A stretch of 64,000 bases of DNA from Saururus chinensis (GCA_035235625.1 CP141146.1:40097709-40161708); one strand, 5' to 3'; shown: positions 23,037 through 35,212, counted from the first letter of the stretch. Notes: generated by a model from the sequence alone, not told the origin. Translations and numbers: made by a program.

Positions 23037-23156
23037 CCTACTGTCTACCAAGAAGTAAATAAATTAGTCAATACAAATATTAATGTTTTACCATATGTTT
23101 TCCCTTTCAAGTATTTCTTAAATGACAATTTTTATTTCTTTGTGAAATTAAAGTAG

Positions 23157-23636
23157 ATGTTGCTCAAGACGTATCTGTCGGGCAATTTATATCATTCTGC
23201 TGCTCGTAAATTGCCACTTCCAATGAAAGGAAGTTGTAGCAAGAGTGCATGCTTTGAGGATGAGACGACTATAGAAATTTCGGTCTCAGAGGATTCTGAA
23301 ATTTTTTACATCCCTGGTTCACCTGCGAATAATGACGTAGAAGAAATAATAGCTATCCCGGACTCACCTACTCCAGGAGTAGAGTCTGAAGAAGACCCCT
23401 CCTTGGAAGAGGAAGGAGGTGACATTTCTGACGAGGATGACCTTGACTTTAATAGGGACTTTAACCTGAATGAACTGCCCCCACATGAGATCGAATGGGT
23501 GAAAGTGCAAGACGTCCAACGTCACCTCAAAGGGGAGGAAACCGGAAGGCATGGTATGCCCGAGCGGTGCACCCTTTGTGGACTTATGACCCACTTTTTC
23601 TTTGAGTGCCCTAAAGCAAAGACCTTTCCTTTCTAA
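23157..23636 (+). CDS. Extra ORF upstream of gag in element D: acidic protein with CCHC zinc knuckle
   Basis: Open for 159 residues from an ATG about 140 bp after the LTR, in a different frame from gag. The middle is strongly acidic (VESEEDPSLEEEGGDISDED). Two similar hydrophobic-acidic motifs precede it (EIFYIPGSP and EIIAIPDSP). Near the C terminus CTLCGLMTHFFFEC fits the CX2CX4HX4C zinc knuckle exactly. Typical Tekay elements start directly with gag, which has its own, here damaged, knuckle. The intact frame contrasts with the broken gag-pol after it. Role unknown: it could be a nucleic-acid-binding accessory protein or a separated N-terminal part of gag. A spliced link to gag is possible but not shown. 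Confidence 0.6.
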   Translation: MLLKTYLSGNLYHSAARKLPLPMKGSCSKSACFEDETTIEISVSEDSEIFYIPGSPANNDVEEIIAIPDSPTPGVESEEDPSLEEEGGDISDEDDLDFNRDFNLNELPPHEIEWVKVQDVQRHLKGEETGRHGMPERCTLCGLMTHFFFECPKAKTFPF

Positions 23637-23812
23637 AGTATTGATTACTTAGAGAAGAAGGTTTGTAAATATCTCGAGGAAATAGTTCCGTAGGAATGAT
23701 TTTGATGTGTACTAAGAGTAGTTTTATTATGTAAATAGTTAACCTAACTTTTGAGTGATGTAAGTAAGCAACAAGGTTGCTATAAAGTAAGCTTATTTTT
23801 ATTTTAAAAGAT

Positions 23813-26800
23813 CTTGATGTTATTAATCCGTGTTTAGATGACGCACTTAGTGGTAACAATGCCCAACCGGAAAGTAGTTCGACTCCTCCAGATGTTATCA
23901 CTTTGACAACGGGGGATCCTACGACACATTTGCTAGACCTTTTAATGCAAAGAATGACTCGACACCTTCAGGCTGAAGGATTCCAATCGAATCATTCTAA
24001 TCATTTGACCAGTTCGGGAGAAATTATCTACAGTGATAAGAATAATCTTTTGGAACGCTTTAAGAAGCTTGCATCGACGTTTACGGGGGAGGACGGCCCT
24101 GAGGCCACTGAAAAGTGGACTTTCGAAGTTGAGTGTATTTTTAAAGCTGTGAAGATTCCCGACGATCGTAAGGTGCCACTAGCCACTTTCTCTATGACGG
24201 GCGAAACTGCTTTTTGGTGGACTACTGCAGAAAGAAATTTCTTCCCAGATGGTGATCATATTAAGTGAGAAGAATTTAAAGAAGTATTATATGATAAATA
24301 TTTTCCTCCTCATGTCCAAGAAAGGAAGGAAAAGGAGTTTTTAGACTTGCAGCAAGGAACTTTAACGGTGGTTCAGTACGAAAATAAATTCGTACAATTA
24401 CAACGTTTCGCCCCAGACTTTTATACTACGGAATTAAAGAAGGCATGGAAGTTCGTGAGGGGCCTAAATAGTGGATTGTAAAGCAAAATTATTGGCCATC
24501 AACCCACGACTTTTGCCAAAGCGATAGAACTAGCCTCTATCCTGGAACAAGACTACCAAGAGTATGTGGTTGGACGAAAAGATTGAGGGCAAAACAGTAG
24601 TTTCCGACCCGATGAAAGGAAAAGGAGGCTTAGGTTTAACAATCAGAATAATCGTAAGTTTCAAAAGCCCTTAGAACCACCTTCACAGTTAAGGGAAGAG
24701 AAGAAGCCAGAAAGATGTCCTTGGTGTAACAAATTTCATCCACCAGGATCGTGCTACTTTATTGATGGAAAATGCTTCTTCTATGGTGAAAGTAACCATC
24801 AGATTAGAGACTGTCCAAAAAAGAAAATGCGAGAAGAATCAAAACCACAGCAGAAACCAAAAGCTCAAGGTCGGGTCTTTGCTATTACTACTGAAGAGGC
24901 TCAAGCGTCTACTGCCGTCATTCAAGGTACACTTCTGGTCTTGGATAAAATAGCAAAAATCTTGGTAGACCTTGGGTCAACTCATTCTTTCATATCTTCT
25001 GATTTTGCTTTGAGCATTGGCTATCCTATTTTAAATTTAGGATACGTCTTAGAAGTGTCCACCCCAATGGGAAAAATATTTTTAGCTCATGAATTTTTTC
25101 AAGGGGTACCTTTCTCCTTTGAGAAACGTCAGTGGGAGGCCGATCTTATTCTCCTAAATATGACCGACTTTGATGTCATATTAGGTATGGATTGGTTAGC
25201 CAATAATGGAGTGTTAGTAGATTGTAAACAGAAGAAGGTGATCTTTGAACAAGGAGATAGGAGTTTTACTTTTTATGGACTTAAGGATCATTCCAAACCA
25301 TATATCATCTCGGTGGTTAAGGCTCTCCGGCTTTTAACCAGAGGAGGTCAAGCTTATCTTGCTAGTGTGGAAACTAACAAGAATACTTCAGAAAAGTTAG
25401 AAAGTATTGAAGTAGTACAAGACTTCTCTGACGTTTTTCCCGATGATCTCTCTGGTTTACCACCAATAAGAGAGATAGATTTTTCTATTGAGTTGATACC
25501 GGGAACAAATCCTATCTCTAAGGCACCCTACCATATGGCTCCCGTGGAGTTAAATGAGTTAAAAAGTCAATTGCAGGAATTGCTAGAGAAAGGATTTATC
25601 TGACCCAGTGTCTCTCCATGGGGAGCACCGGTCCTTTTTTGTGAAAAAGAAGGACGCGTCGTTGAGGTTATGCATTGACTACAAACTCCTCAACGCTGTT
25701 ACTATAAAGAACAAGTATCCTTTGCCACGTATAGAAGACTTGTTTGATCAACTGCAGACGGCAAAAGTTTTCTCCATAATAGATCTACGGTCAGGTTATC
25801 ATTAGTTAAGGATTCATGATGGTGATATCTCTAAATCAATTTTTCGCACCCGGTATGGCCACTATGAGTTCTTAGTGGTGCCTTTTGGTTTAACAAATGC
25901 CCCGGTTGCTTTCATGGATCTCATGAATAGAGTTTTTCGGCCCTTTTTGGATAAGTTTGTTATTGTATTTGTCAATGACATCCTAATTTACTCTAGTAGC
26001 TTAGAAGAACACCGAGTACATTTGCAAGTGGTTTTGCAAATGATGAGGGATTATAAGCTATACGCCAGGTTTAGCAAGTGCGAATTTTGGATAGAACAAG
26101 TGGTCTTCTTAGGACACATCATTTCAAAGAACGGTGTATCAATGGACCCAACCAAGATTGAAGCAGTCATCAAATGGGAAAGGCCGAATACAGTAATAGA
26201 AATTTGAAGCTTCTTAGGCCTTGCAGGTTATTACCGAAGATTCATCCATGGATTTTCAAGCATTGCCTTACCCCTAACAAAATTGACAAGGAAAGGAGTA
26301 AAATTTGTTTGGGATGAGGCTTGTGAAAAGAGTTTTCTAGTGTTGAAAGAAAAATTGACAACTGCACCTATTTTGGCATTGCCGACTGGCAGTGGAGGTT
26401 TTGTCGTGTACAACGATGCTTCTAAAAGAGGCTTAGGATGTGTATTAATGCAAGATGGGAAAGTGATAGCATACGTTTCACGACAATTAAAGAAACATGA
26501 AGGTAACTGCCCTATGCATGATTTGGAATTAGCAGCAGTAGTTTTTGCATTAAAAATATGGAGACACTATCTATATGGGGAAATGTTTGAAGTTTTCACC
26601 GATCATCAAAGTTTAAAGTATATATTTTCCCAGAGTGATCTTAATATGAGGCAAAGAATGTGGATTGAATATCTTAAGGATTATGATTTTTCTATCAAGT
26701 ATCACCCTGGAAAAGCCAACGTAGTAGCTGATGCTTTAAGTCGTAAATCCGGGGGAATAGCCTTCATGCTTGTTAAGGAGTGGAAAATGTTGGAAGAAAC

Positions 26801-28284
26801 AATGTTTCCAACCCGAGCTACAATCTGGAAACAAGAAATCTTTTATTGCCAACCTAGAAGTGAAATCGGTACTAGTGGAACGTATTCTTGAAGGTCAAAA
26901 AGGTAATGAAGATGTGCAAACTTTGCTTGAAAGATCTGACTTCATGAAGGGCTTAGATGAAGGTATTCGATTCCGAGGAGGATTAGAAATACCGGAAATA
27001 CCTGAGCTAAGGGAAGACCTATTACACGAAGCACATCGGTCTCGATTTACCATCCACCCGGGAGGAACGAAAATGTATCAAGATTTAAAAAGGAGTTTTT
27101 GGTGGAATGGAATGAAGAGGGATATAGGAGAATATATTTCAAGATGTTTAACTTGTCAGAAAGTTAAAGCTGAACACCAAAAACCTTCAGGGTACCTTCA
27201 AACGATTGAAATTCCTGAGTGGAAGTGGGAACACATTACGATGGATTTCATTTCGGCACTACCAAGGACCACACAAGGACATGAATCCATTTGGGTAATC
27301 ATTGCTCGACTCACGAAGTGCGCACATTTTCTTCCGTTAAGAAAGAAGCAAGCCTTAAGTTCTTTGGCAAATTTATACGTGAAGGAAATTGTGAGTCAAC
27401 ATGGAATACCGCTATCGATCATTTCAGACCGAGACAATCATTTTACCTCTAAATTCTGGCAAGGACTTCAAGAAGAGTTAGGCACAAATCTTAAGTTTAG
27501 CACCACCTTTCACCCTCAAACAAACAGACAATCAGAAAGAACTATTGAAACTTTGGAAGATATGTTACGGGCTTGTGCAATGGATTGGAAAGGTAACTGG
27601 GACTAACAATTACCCCTGGTCGAGTTCGCCTACAACAACAGTTATCATAGCAGCATAGGTACGACACCCTATGAAGCATTGTATGGACGACCTTACCGAT
27701 CACCGACATGTTGGAATGAGGTTGGAGAACGAAGATTGATTAAGTCTGAACTTCTACAACTATGTGCAGATAAGGTGAAACTCGTCAGACATCGTCTAAT
27801 GGCATCCCATAGTCATCAAAAGAGTTAAGCTGATAAGAGACAGAAGGATATCGACTTTAGTGTGGGAGATCAAGTATTACTAAAGATTTCACCAACCTAG
27901 GGAGTCATAAGATTTGGAATTAAAGGCAAACTAAGTCCTCACTTTGTAGGACTGTTTGAAATCTTGGACAAAGTAGGAGCAGTGGCCTACAGATTAGCCT
28001 TGCCTCCACAACTCAACAATGTTCATGACGTATTTCACATGTCCATGCTGAGGAAGTACGTTCGAGACTCCTCACACGTTCTTCATCAGAGTTTAATCAC
28101 TCTTAAGTCGGACCTTACATTCGATGAAAAACCAGTTAAAATCTTGGATTACAAGGAGCAGATCTTGAGGACAAAAAGGACTCCCTTAGTCAAAGTGTTG
28201 TGGAAGTATCATGCTTCAGAAGAAGCCACTTGGGAGCTGGAAAGCAAAATGAAGAAGAAGTACCCTGAGTTATTCAATGAGTGA
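23813..28284 (+). pseudogene. gag-pol polyprotein of element D, inactivated
   Basis: The gag domain runs from about 23813 (ESSSTPPDVITLTTGDP, KWTFEVECIFKAVKIPDD, AFWWTTAERNFF) to a damaged knuckle CFFYGESNHQIRDC, where the second Cys is Tyr. Protease: ILVDLGSTHSFI, with DLG instead of the usual DSG. Reverse transcriptase: [17 protein letters not shown], and the catalytic F(I/V)DD reads FVND at about 25970. RNase [19 protein letters not shown]. Integrase: the HHCC region ([12 protein letters not shown] .. CLTCQK), then Asp in MDFI, Asp in [10 protein letters not shown] and Glu in [14 protein letters not shown] chromodomain-like tail closes the frame. In-frame stops occur near 24268, 24478, 24583, 25602, 25804, 26205, 27604, 27827 and 27898. 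Several look like CGA, CAG or TGG codons turned into stops by C-to-T or G-to-A change. Confidence 0.92.
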
Positions 28285-28314
28285 ATAATTCAAATTTCGA
28301 GGACGAAATTCCTC

Positions 28315-28327
28315 TAAGGGGGGTAGA
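28315..28327 (+). other. Polypurine tract of element D
   Basis: TAAGGGGGGTAGA directly before the 3' LTR, following the common gypsy motif TTTCGAGGACGAAATT. Confidence 0.8.
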
Positions 28328-28328
28328 T

Positions 28329-29931
28329 TGTAATGACCCAAATTTCTAACATGTTCTCTGTAATAATTATAATTTCTTAAGATCAGTTAGAACTCGTAGA
28401 GACGAGCATAACCAATCGTAAAAAGTGTAAATCAGAGATCAGGAATATAAGTTATGACCTCAGGAAGTGTGCTCTAAACCAGCGGGACCCACTTTTAAAA
28501 TACAGGTAAATTGGTTCTTAAGTGGTCTAGTCTCATAGGGCTCATCAATACAATCTCAACGGTACCAAGAACGCGCGAAACCGAGTTCAGGATAGGAAGT
28601 TACGATTTGTTTTGAAATTTTAAATAAATAAATAAATTATTTTTGGGATGGCTCGGCACGACGTGGTGCACTGCTCAGCCACGTGGCGCACGCCGAACGC
28701 GCACGTCACGCATTTGTGATAAACGCGCGTTTGTCACATGCGCCCGCCATTTCCGGCGGCGCCCGTCGGTTTCTAATGGCGGCGCCCACCCTTTTCGCCG
28801 GAAACCACCATTTTTACCCTTATAAATACCCCACTCCGGCCAGAATTTGTTTTTACACTCCATTTCTTACCCTCTCACTGTTTTTACAATTCCCGACCCG
28901 TTCTAAGTCTGAATTACACGATCAAAGACCCGTTTCCTACTAAATCGAGGGTGCTCTATGCACCGGAAGGGTTATTTTCTCGAGGTAACCTTTCAAAAAT
29001 CCAAAAAACCCTACCATGTCCCTAATCCTCCTCTTTCTTCTTCTTACTATATATGAACCGTTTCAAATCCGTTTCAGCCCGTTCAAAAGCTGTACCCCAC
29101 TAAATCAAAGGTGTTCTACGCGTTGGGACCATTATTCTACCAAAATTCCTGCTTGAAGGAAAGATCTTCTTTATATTCTACGAAGGGATTTCTTATATTC
29201 CACACGCGTTATAGGTAGGTGGTTTTAAATTCTAATCGTATGCTGAAAGTTTGACTTGCCAAAGTTCTGTTAAAAGTTTTCTTCTAAGAAACTCTATTTT
29301 AAAAGCATCTCCTCTTTTCAAAAACTTCTCTGAGTTATGGGTAGCTAAACCCTTTCGATAGCTTTCGGTTTATCGAACAAATGATTATTTTGATAAAAAA
29401 ATTTTGGGTACCATAAATACTTGTTTCCGGCGCGCATACAGGACTGGGATATCATGAGAAAATCCCTTTTCCTTCTGTCTCCTGTTGCCCCATGAGCGCG
29501 GGTGTAAGTCGGGGTATCACAACACTTATGTGACCGCATGTTTTCAGACTTATTTCTGAATGATTTTCAAAGAAGGATGACATGATTTTTACATCCATGA
29601 AGCTTATTTTTAGAACTTAAACTCAACCTACTGAGTATGAATTTACTCACCTACCCTCAGATTCTGCAGGTGTGTCACTTGAATCTGAAGGAGCCGACGG
29701 AGAGTTTTCATAAATTCAGTTTTTTGTACTTTCTTTTTGTACATTTTTTGTAATATTTGTACCGACTGATGTATAAAGGCATGTTATGCCAAATTTTTGG
29801 ATATCTTTGTATAATACAAAGTATTTTGTAATTACTCTTTTGGTACACGGTGGTCCTTGGCATTAGAAATTAAATTTTGTTACGTTTCCAAAAATTATTT
29901 TCTTTTACTCCGAAAATCGAGGGTTGTTACA
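28329..29931 (+). repeat. 3' LTR of element D
   Basis: 1,603 bp, TGTAATGACCC..GTTGTTACA, with canonical ends. Compared with the 5' LTR it has an extra GTGGTGCACTGCTCAGCC-like stretch and lacks a GC-rich segment, both in the region before the TATA box. Confidence 0.9.
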
Positions 29932-30489
29932 AAGTGACACGAAGACCTTGTCAGGTCATAGTGTCACGGGAAAGAAGGGGAAGAGCCCTAATTCTTAAGG
30001 TTTAAGGCAGATTATTACAAGTGTCTGCAAGCGAGTACATCGATTGACTAGAGTGTTATGTATGTAACTCACGGGAGGCGTTAGAATTGTTTACACTCTT
30101 GGGCTTGAACTTGCTAAGCCCTAGCCCTACAAATGAGTGCAACGGGCCTTTATTCATTATTTATGCATACAGAAGCATAAAACCAAAGGAAAGTAAGTCA
30201 CACACGATCTCCATGATCACATCCAAGTCATCTCCGTTCTTTCCTCAAAGAGGAGATCCTGTCTGTCTGCGTGTCGCACCACGCAGCCCCAAAACAAAAC
30301 ACAAGAAAGAGGGGTGAGTTTAACAAACTCAGCAATGGTTTTTAATATCACTATCAACATTGAAAATATGATAGCATAACAATATAATCATTCAGATCAA
30401 AGATTGGCAAGGTGCATCATTTTTTTATCACACATACACATCGCCTAAAACTGCATCATAGTGCATAATCCACATAATGTCATTCTCAT

Positions 30490-30890
30490 CATAACACCCT
30501 GCATGAAATGTATTTCTAACATACATATTCCATCATGCATCATATCATAATCAACCTGCATGAATGTATCTCTAACATACATATTCCCTCATGCATCACA
30601 TCATAACAACCTGCATGAATGTATCTCTAACATACATATTCCCTCATGCATCACATCATCTCAACCTGCATGAATGTATCTCTAACATACATATTCCCTC
30701 ATGCATCACATCATAACAACTTGCATGAATGTATCTCTAATATACATATTCCCTCATGCATCACATCATAACGACCTGCATGAATGTATCTCTAACATAC
30801 ATATTCCATCATGCATCATATCATCTCGACCTGCATGAATGTATCTCTAACATACATATTCTATCATGCATCATATTATTCTCATTAGTC
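30490..30890. repeat. 55-bp tandem repeat inside LTR B2
   Basis: Unit TGCATGAATGTATCTCTAAC followed by ATACATATTCCCTCATGCAT. Starts at 30557, 30612, 30667, 30722, 30777 and 30832 give an exact 55-bp period, with seven to eight copies. It is homologous to the 56-bp array of B1 but longer in copy number and one base shorter per unit. Confidence 0.92.
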
Positions 30891-30974
30891 ATGAATGTAT
30901 AAGTGTCGCACACACACTAGTCCAACATGCAAGTCCATACACATAGAGAATAAACTTGCTCTTAAAGGCCGGAG

Positions 30975-31345
30975 CCCTCGAGCAAACACTTATCAAATAG
31001 ACATGCTCCTCAAGGCCAAAGCCTTCGAGCAACCACTTATCAAATAGACATGCTCCTCAAGGCCAAAGCCTTCGAGCAAACACTTATCAAATAGACATGC
31101 TCCTCAAGGCCAAAGCCTTCGAGCAACCCCTGCTTATCAAGACACGAAGTCTCAAGCAACTCCTGCTCCTCATGGCCAACGTCCTCGAGCAACTCCTGCT
31201 CCTCAAGGCCAACACCTTCGAGCAACTCCTGCTCCTCAAGGCCAACGCATTTGAGCAACTCCTGCTCCTCAAGGCCAACGTCTTCGAGCAACTCTTGCTC
31301 CTCAAGGCCAACGCCTTCTAGCAACTCCTACCCATCAAGTCTAAA
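30975..31345. repeat. 47-bp then 33-bp tandem repeats in LTR B2
   Basis: A core TGCTCCTCAAGGCCAA followed by (C/A)GCCTTCGAGCAA repeats first with a 47-bp spacing (with CACTTATCAAATAGACA) and then with 33-bp spacing (with CTCCTGCTC). Because 33 is divisible by three, reading frames in several phases stay open over the block, making Leu/Glu- or Ser/Arg-rich 11-residue repeats; this is a by-product rather than a gene. It is absent from B1. Confidence 0.85.
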
Positions 31346-33394
31346 CTCCCGGGCACCCTGCTTGTCAAGACTAAAGTCCCAAGCAACGATAACTGGTAAG
31401 CCGGTGTGCTCGGATAAACCATCAAATCAAAACATGTCCTTTCGGACCAATCAAGTTTCGATTAATCGATGACCGATTAATCTGGCACGTAATTTTACCA
31501 CATTGCATCCAATCGATCAAATTTGACTAATCTCGATAAAGCCTCAATTGGAAATCCATTTTTCATGATGCATGCAACATGGTATATATGTGGGCAAGGC
31601 ATACATGAATCCTAATCCATGATAAGTGCTCTCATCAGCCCCTAACGCATCATTCATAATCATAATAGCAAACCTCATCATCATCATTAAACCCCACGTG
31701 TGTGTGTGTACCTAGTAGAAGCACTTCACACAATGCATATCAACATGCTTGTAATTCAATCACCATCACACTACACATGGGCATTAACATCTAATCATGA
31801 ATTCCAGCGGAAATCATCGGAGAAGAATCATTAAAATCATAACTCAATTCAAAGCTCAACCACAAAGGCTAAACACATATAAGATCATTCACTTCATCCA
31901 TAAGTCATGACATTCACTAACATTCATACCTCAACTAACCACTTTCTATCATGACAAATTAGTCAATTAGTATGTTGTAGTCCTACTGAAAATATGCTTA
32001 ACCATAGAGAATCAACCATTCATAACTTCAAGATGGTAATTTCAACATCATATAACCAACCACAACTTCTAAGATTAATAAAATGTTCTTCAAGTAGCTT
32101 ATTATTGATCAAAATACTCCACATAAACATAAAAATGATACTTTGAAGTAGATATTTCAAAATAAGCATTATACATAAAATTGTCAATTTTTATAGTGTA
32201 GCCGTTCGAATGCCCTGCATGGCCGTTCGATCGTCTATACAGGAAAAATGCCAAAACTGTAGTGTTGCCGTTCGAATGCCCTCAAGGCCGTTCTAATGCT
32301 AACAAAGCAGTTTTGGTCATCTTCTTCATTTCAAATTTCCAACCCGAAACTCCATTGATAATACTCAAAATCTCCATCTAACAACTCAAATGACATTAAA
32401 ACTTCACAATACCTTCCAGAATGCTAATCCACATCATAACAAGATAAAACCCTATGAAATCGGGATTAAAGATTACCATTTACTAATCATGCTATTAAAG
32501 TACTAAATCAAGTAATTATATTTAAAACAAACCACAAAATCAAGTGTTTAACCATAGGAAGACTGGAATTTTGAAAGTTCATTACCTTATCCCTTGATTA
32601 GTCTTGGGTTTGATGGTCACCCTTCTTGAAAACCTTACAAAGATATAGAGTTTGAATTAAACTCCATTAAAATCGATTTACTAAAGAAAACCCTAATTAA
32701 AAACTTAGATCTAGGGCATGTTGAATATAAAAATCAGATTTTGAGAGTTAGGGTTTGTAATAAAAATACAAATCAGTAGTTTTGATGTCCAAAAATAAAT
32801 TAAAATAAAGGGGAGATGGTAGATTTAGAGGAGATTAAGAAGAAAGCTAGGATTTAGTGCTTAATTAGAATAGGCTTACCTTAAACACCTTCTAATCCGG
32901 GCCTAATTGAGGATTAGGTCTGACCTCTCCTCCTTAGCCTATTCCCAAAATGGGAATGGCTCAGGTTTGGCTTTTTATAGTAAGGGTTGGGGTGTGCATA
33001 GGTAAATTATGGGGTGTAAATAGGAAAAATAGGTATTTTACAAATTTAAGCACTAATTAAGTCTAAGAAAATTATGAAAATTTTTATATAACCTTAGGTT
33101 GATGTCTGGGTCCATTTGGCATAAAAACCAAAATTTCGATGGTGGGGCCCACAGGGGTCCGGCCAAAACTCTAATTTTTGGAAAAATAGTGAAAATTTCA
33201 AAAAATCTCAAAAGTTCACATTTGATTTAAAATCACTTAAAACCACCACTCTTAAAGTTGATTTTGATTAAAACCATGATAAACACCATTTATTTACGAA
33301 ACCACCGAATAAATCAGAAAACGTGTTAACCTCACGATAATCGATAATTAAAGTGAAACGAAAACAGGTTTAAGATCAGGGATCTTATAAACGG

Positions 33395-35212
33395 TACCGA
33401 GAACTCGCAAATCCGAATCCAGGGTAGGAAGTTATGCACGTTTTAAGTTTTGTTTTAAAAAAAAGGAAAAGAAAATGAGGCACGCGTGTAACGCGCGGCC
33501 GCGATGTGCGGTCCCGCGCATGTTACGTGCGGGCATCACGTTGCATGCACACAGCATGTAATGGTGGGTGCTGCCGTATTTGGCAGCGCCACGGGTTTTA
33601 ATGGACGGCGCCGCGGTTTTGGCTCGGCTCGGGTCTATATAAACCCATTTTGGTTCATTTTTTAGTCAGATCTTCTTCTCCCCTATTTTTTAGTGTTTTG
33701 AGTCCGATGAAGGCCATTCAAGAGGCATTCTTAAGTAAATCGAGTGTGCTCTATGCATTGGAGTGGTCCTTTCTTCGAGTTGGAGATTGTATAAGGAGGA
33801 AATGCGCCAAGGGAAGGAGAGGTCCATCCCATTGTTCTCAAGCACCAACAAAGTTCTTCTTCTCTGTTTTTGACCGTCTTAACTCCGATTTAGTCTGTTC
33901 AAGAGGCGTTCTTGACTAAATCGAGTGTGTTCCACATAATGGAGGGGTCCGTTCTATGGTTTAGTGACCGTATGAGGAGAAAACACCCTGATATAAGGAG
34001 AGACCCTACCCGTCATCCTCGAGTACTGAAGAAAGAAAAATGGGTTATGAATAAGACGAGGTTCTGTCTACAGTTGCCGAGTCACAATGAGAGAAGCAAT
34101 CCAGAGTCAGGGAGGCTCTGTCCTCTACTACCTAGTAAGAGAGGCATCCCTGCGCTAAAGGGAGACTCTGCCCATAGTTCATAAGCGCGGAAGGAGAAAG
34201 ATGTCTCCGAAAAGAGGATGCCCTATTTGTCAATTCCGAGTAAAGAAAGTAAGGAATGTCCCGAAGTTAAGGTATGCTACATTTGCCTACTTCAAAGGAG
34301 ATTCTACCCGCCATATCCGCATTTGAAAGGAGGACGCTCTGAAAAAATGAACAGTGCTAAACGCTACCGCTTTTGATGTCTTCTATAGGTAAGTATACCT
34401 GATCTTCTGTATGAGAATACATATACATCCTAAGTAGTTAACCTAGGATGTTAAATTATTTATCTGCTTACACATCTTAATTAGTGATAATAATGTATTA
34501 ATTAAGATGTATGAATTATTATGATTTAATATATTCTGATTTGAATTACTTTGTTATGCTTTATTTGATATGATTTGAAGTGTCATGCCATGCTTTGATC
34601 TTTTGTGTTCTAATCTACTATGCTTTGATGTGACTTGTTATATTCCGTCTCGCTCTAGGGTAGAGCAAGACGTGTGGTGTGTGTTGTTTGGTCTCGGCTC
34701 AGTGATAGAGTGAGACATGTGTATGTGCTTGATCCCGCTCTATGGTAGAGTGAGATGTACGATTTCGTTGATTTATAAAGTTCCGCTTAACTCCGATAGA
34801 TTATAAATTTCAGTACGATTTTGATTGGATATCAATATATACGTATTTTAATATATATAATTTTGTGATGCCTGATGCATGTAGTAGCCATTAGGCAGAA
34901 CTACATTTGGATTCAATCGTATTGGAATAATATCCAATACATACATAGGCAACTAACGACAAGGCAATGTGGGCCCGATCCAAATTAATTATAATAATAA
35001 TTTTTATTCTAATTTACACGTGATAAATTATGAAGTTTCATCGTGGGTAAATGATCATTACAACGTAAGTTTATGTACGAGGAAGCTTTGAAGCTCCGTA
35101 GTGCATAGATGAATGTTGTACCTCTTGCATACAGATGATGATTCCTGGCTTAAGGAAAGAAATTTTTTTATTAAGAGATTTTCTGGGCCCTAGTTCTAAT
35201 TGGGGCGTTACA
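33395..35212 (+). repeat. Right part of LTR E with duplicated leader motif
   Basis: It starts in the promoter region (CGGTACCGAGAACTCGC, related to the same place in LTR D), continues with TATATAAA at 33636 and a leader in which GTAAATCGAGTGTGCTC (33736) recurs as CTAAATCGAGTGTGTTC (33916), about 180 bp apart. At 34650-34760 a small array of three diverged units carries GCTCTAGGGTAGAGC-like palindromes. It ends GGGGCGTTACA. No gene. Confidence 0.7.

Larger units (their letters stand above)
21388..29931 (+). mobile_element. Ty3/gypsy chromovirus (Tekay/Del-like), element D, 8.5 kb
   Basis: Full-length LTR retrotransposon with target duplication AAGTG (21383-21387 and 29932-29936) inserted into LTR C1. 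Order: 5' LTR, primer binding site, extra small ORF, gag, protease, reverse transcriptase, RNase H, integrase, chromodomain-like tail, polypurine tract, 3' LTR. The C-terminal YHASEEATWELESKMKKKYP is typical of the Tekay/Del chromovirus lineage. Multiple stops and catalytic changes make it non-autonomous. The two LTRs differ at many sites and by indels in the GC-rich promoter part, so it is not a very recent insertion. Confidence 0.93.
19454..30165 (+). mobile_element. LTR C1 (family C), interrupted by element D and truncated on the right
   Basis: Pieces 19454-21387 and 29932-30165 match the inverted LTR C2 (36892-40346). It starts TGTAACGTCCG and has a TATA box at 19843-19850 (TATAAAAA), then a donor-like AGAGGTAAGA and a GC-rich leader. 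The right piece stops at about 30165, in the middle of the C2 sequence, and abuts LTR B2. There is no gene content of its own; short GC-rich reading frames in the leader are not conserved in C2. Confidence 0.8.
30166..33389 (-). mobile_element. Solo LTR B2 (family B), left end missing
   Basis: It matches LTR B1 from AGCATAAAACCAAAG (9618 in B1) to the end (GGGATCTTATA, against GGGTCCTTACA in B1). About 330 bp of the left terminus are absent, and it abuts the truncated LTR C1. Immediately to the right the pentamer AACGG precedes the resumption of LTR E. It carries expanded 55-bp repeats and a 47/33-bp repeat block not found in B1. Confidence 0.8.
19416..35212 (+). mobile_element. Outer solo LTR E (split by nested insertions)
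   Basis: The left piece 19416-19453 begins TGTAACACCCTGC. The right piece, from about 33390-33395 to 35212, ends GGGGCGTTACA. Both outer edges are flanked by CTAGT (19411-19415 and 35213-35217), a perfect 5-bp target duplication that shows these distant pieces are one insertion. The plus orientation is supported by a TATA box (TATATAAA, 33636-33643). Net LTR length is about 1.86 kb after removing the insert. No internal coding region is present, so it is a solo LTR. Confidence 0.8.

Noticed and set aside
30490..30890. Possible CRISPR-like array
   Set aside because: The units are contiguous tandem repeats without distinct spacers, and this is plant DNA.
31040..31324. Leu/Glu-rich repeat protein on the minus strand
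   Set aside because: Open frames exist in several phases on both strands because the unit is 33 bp; the block lies inside an LTR.
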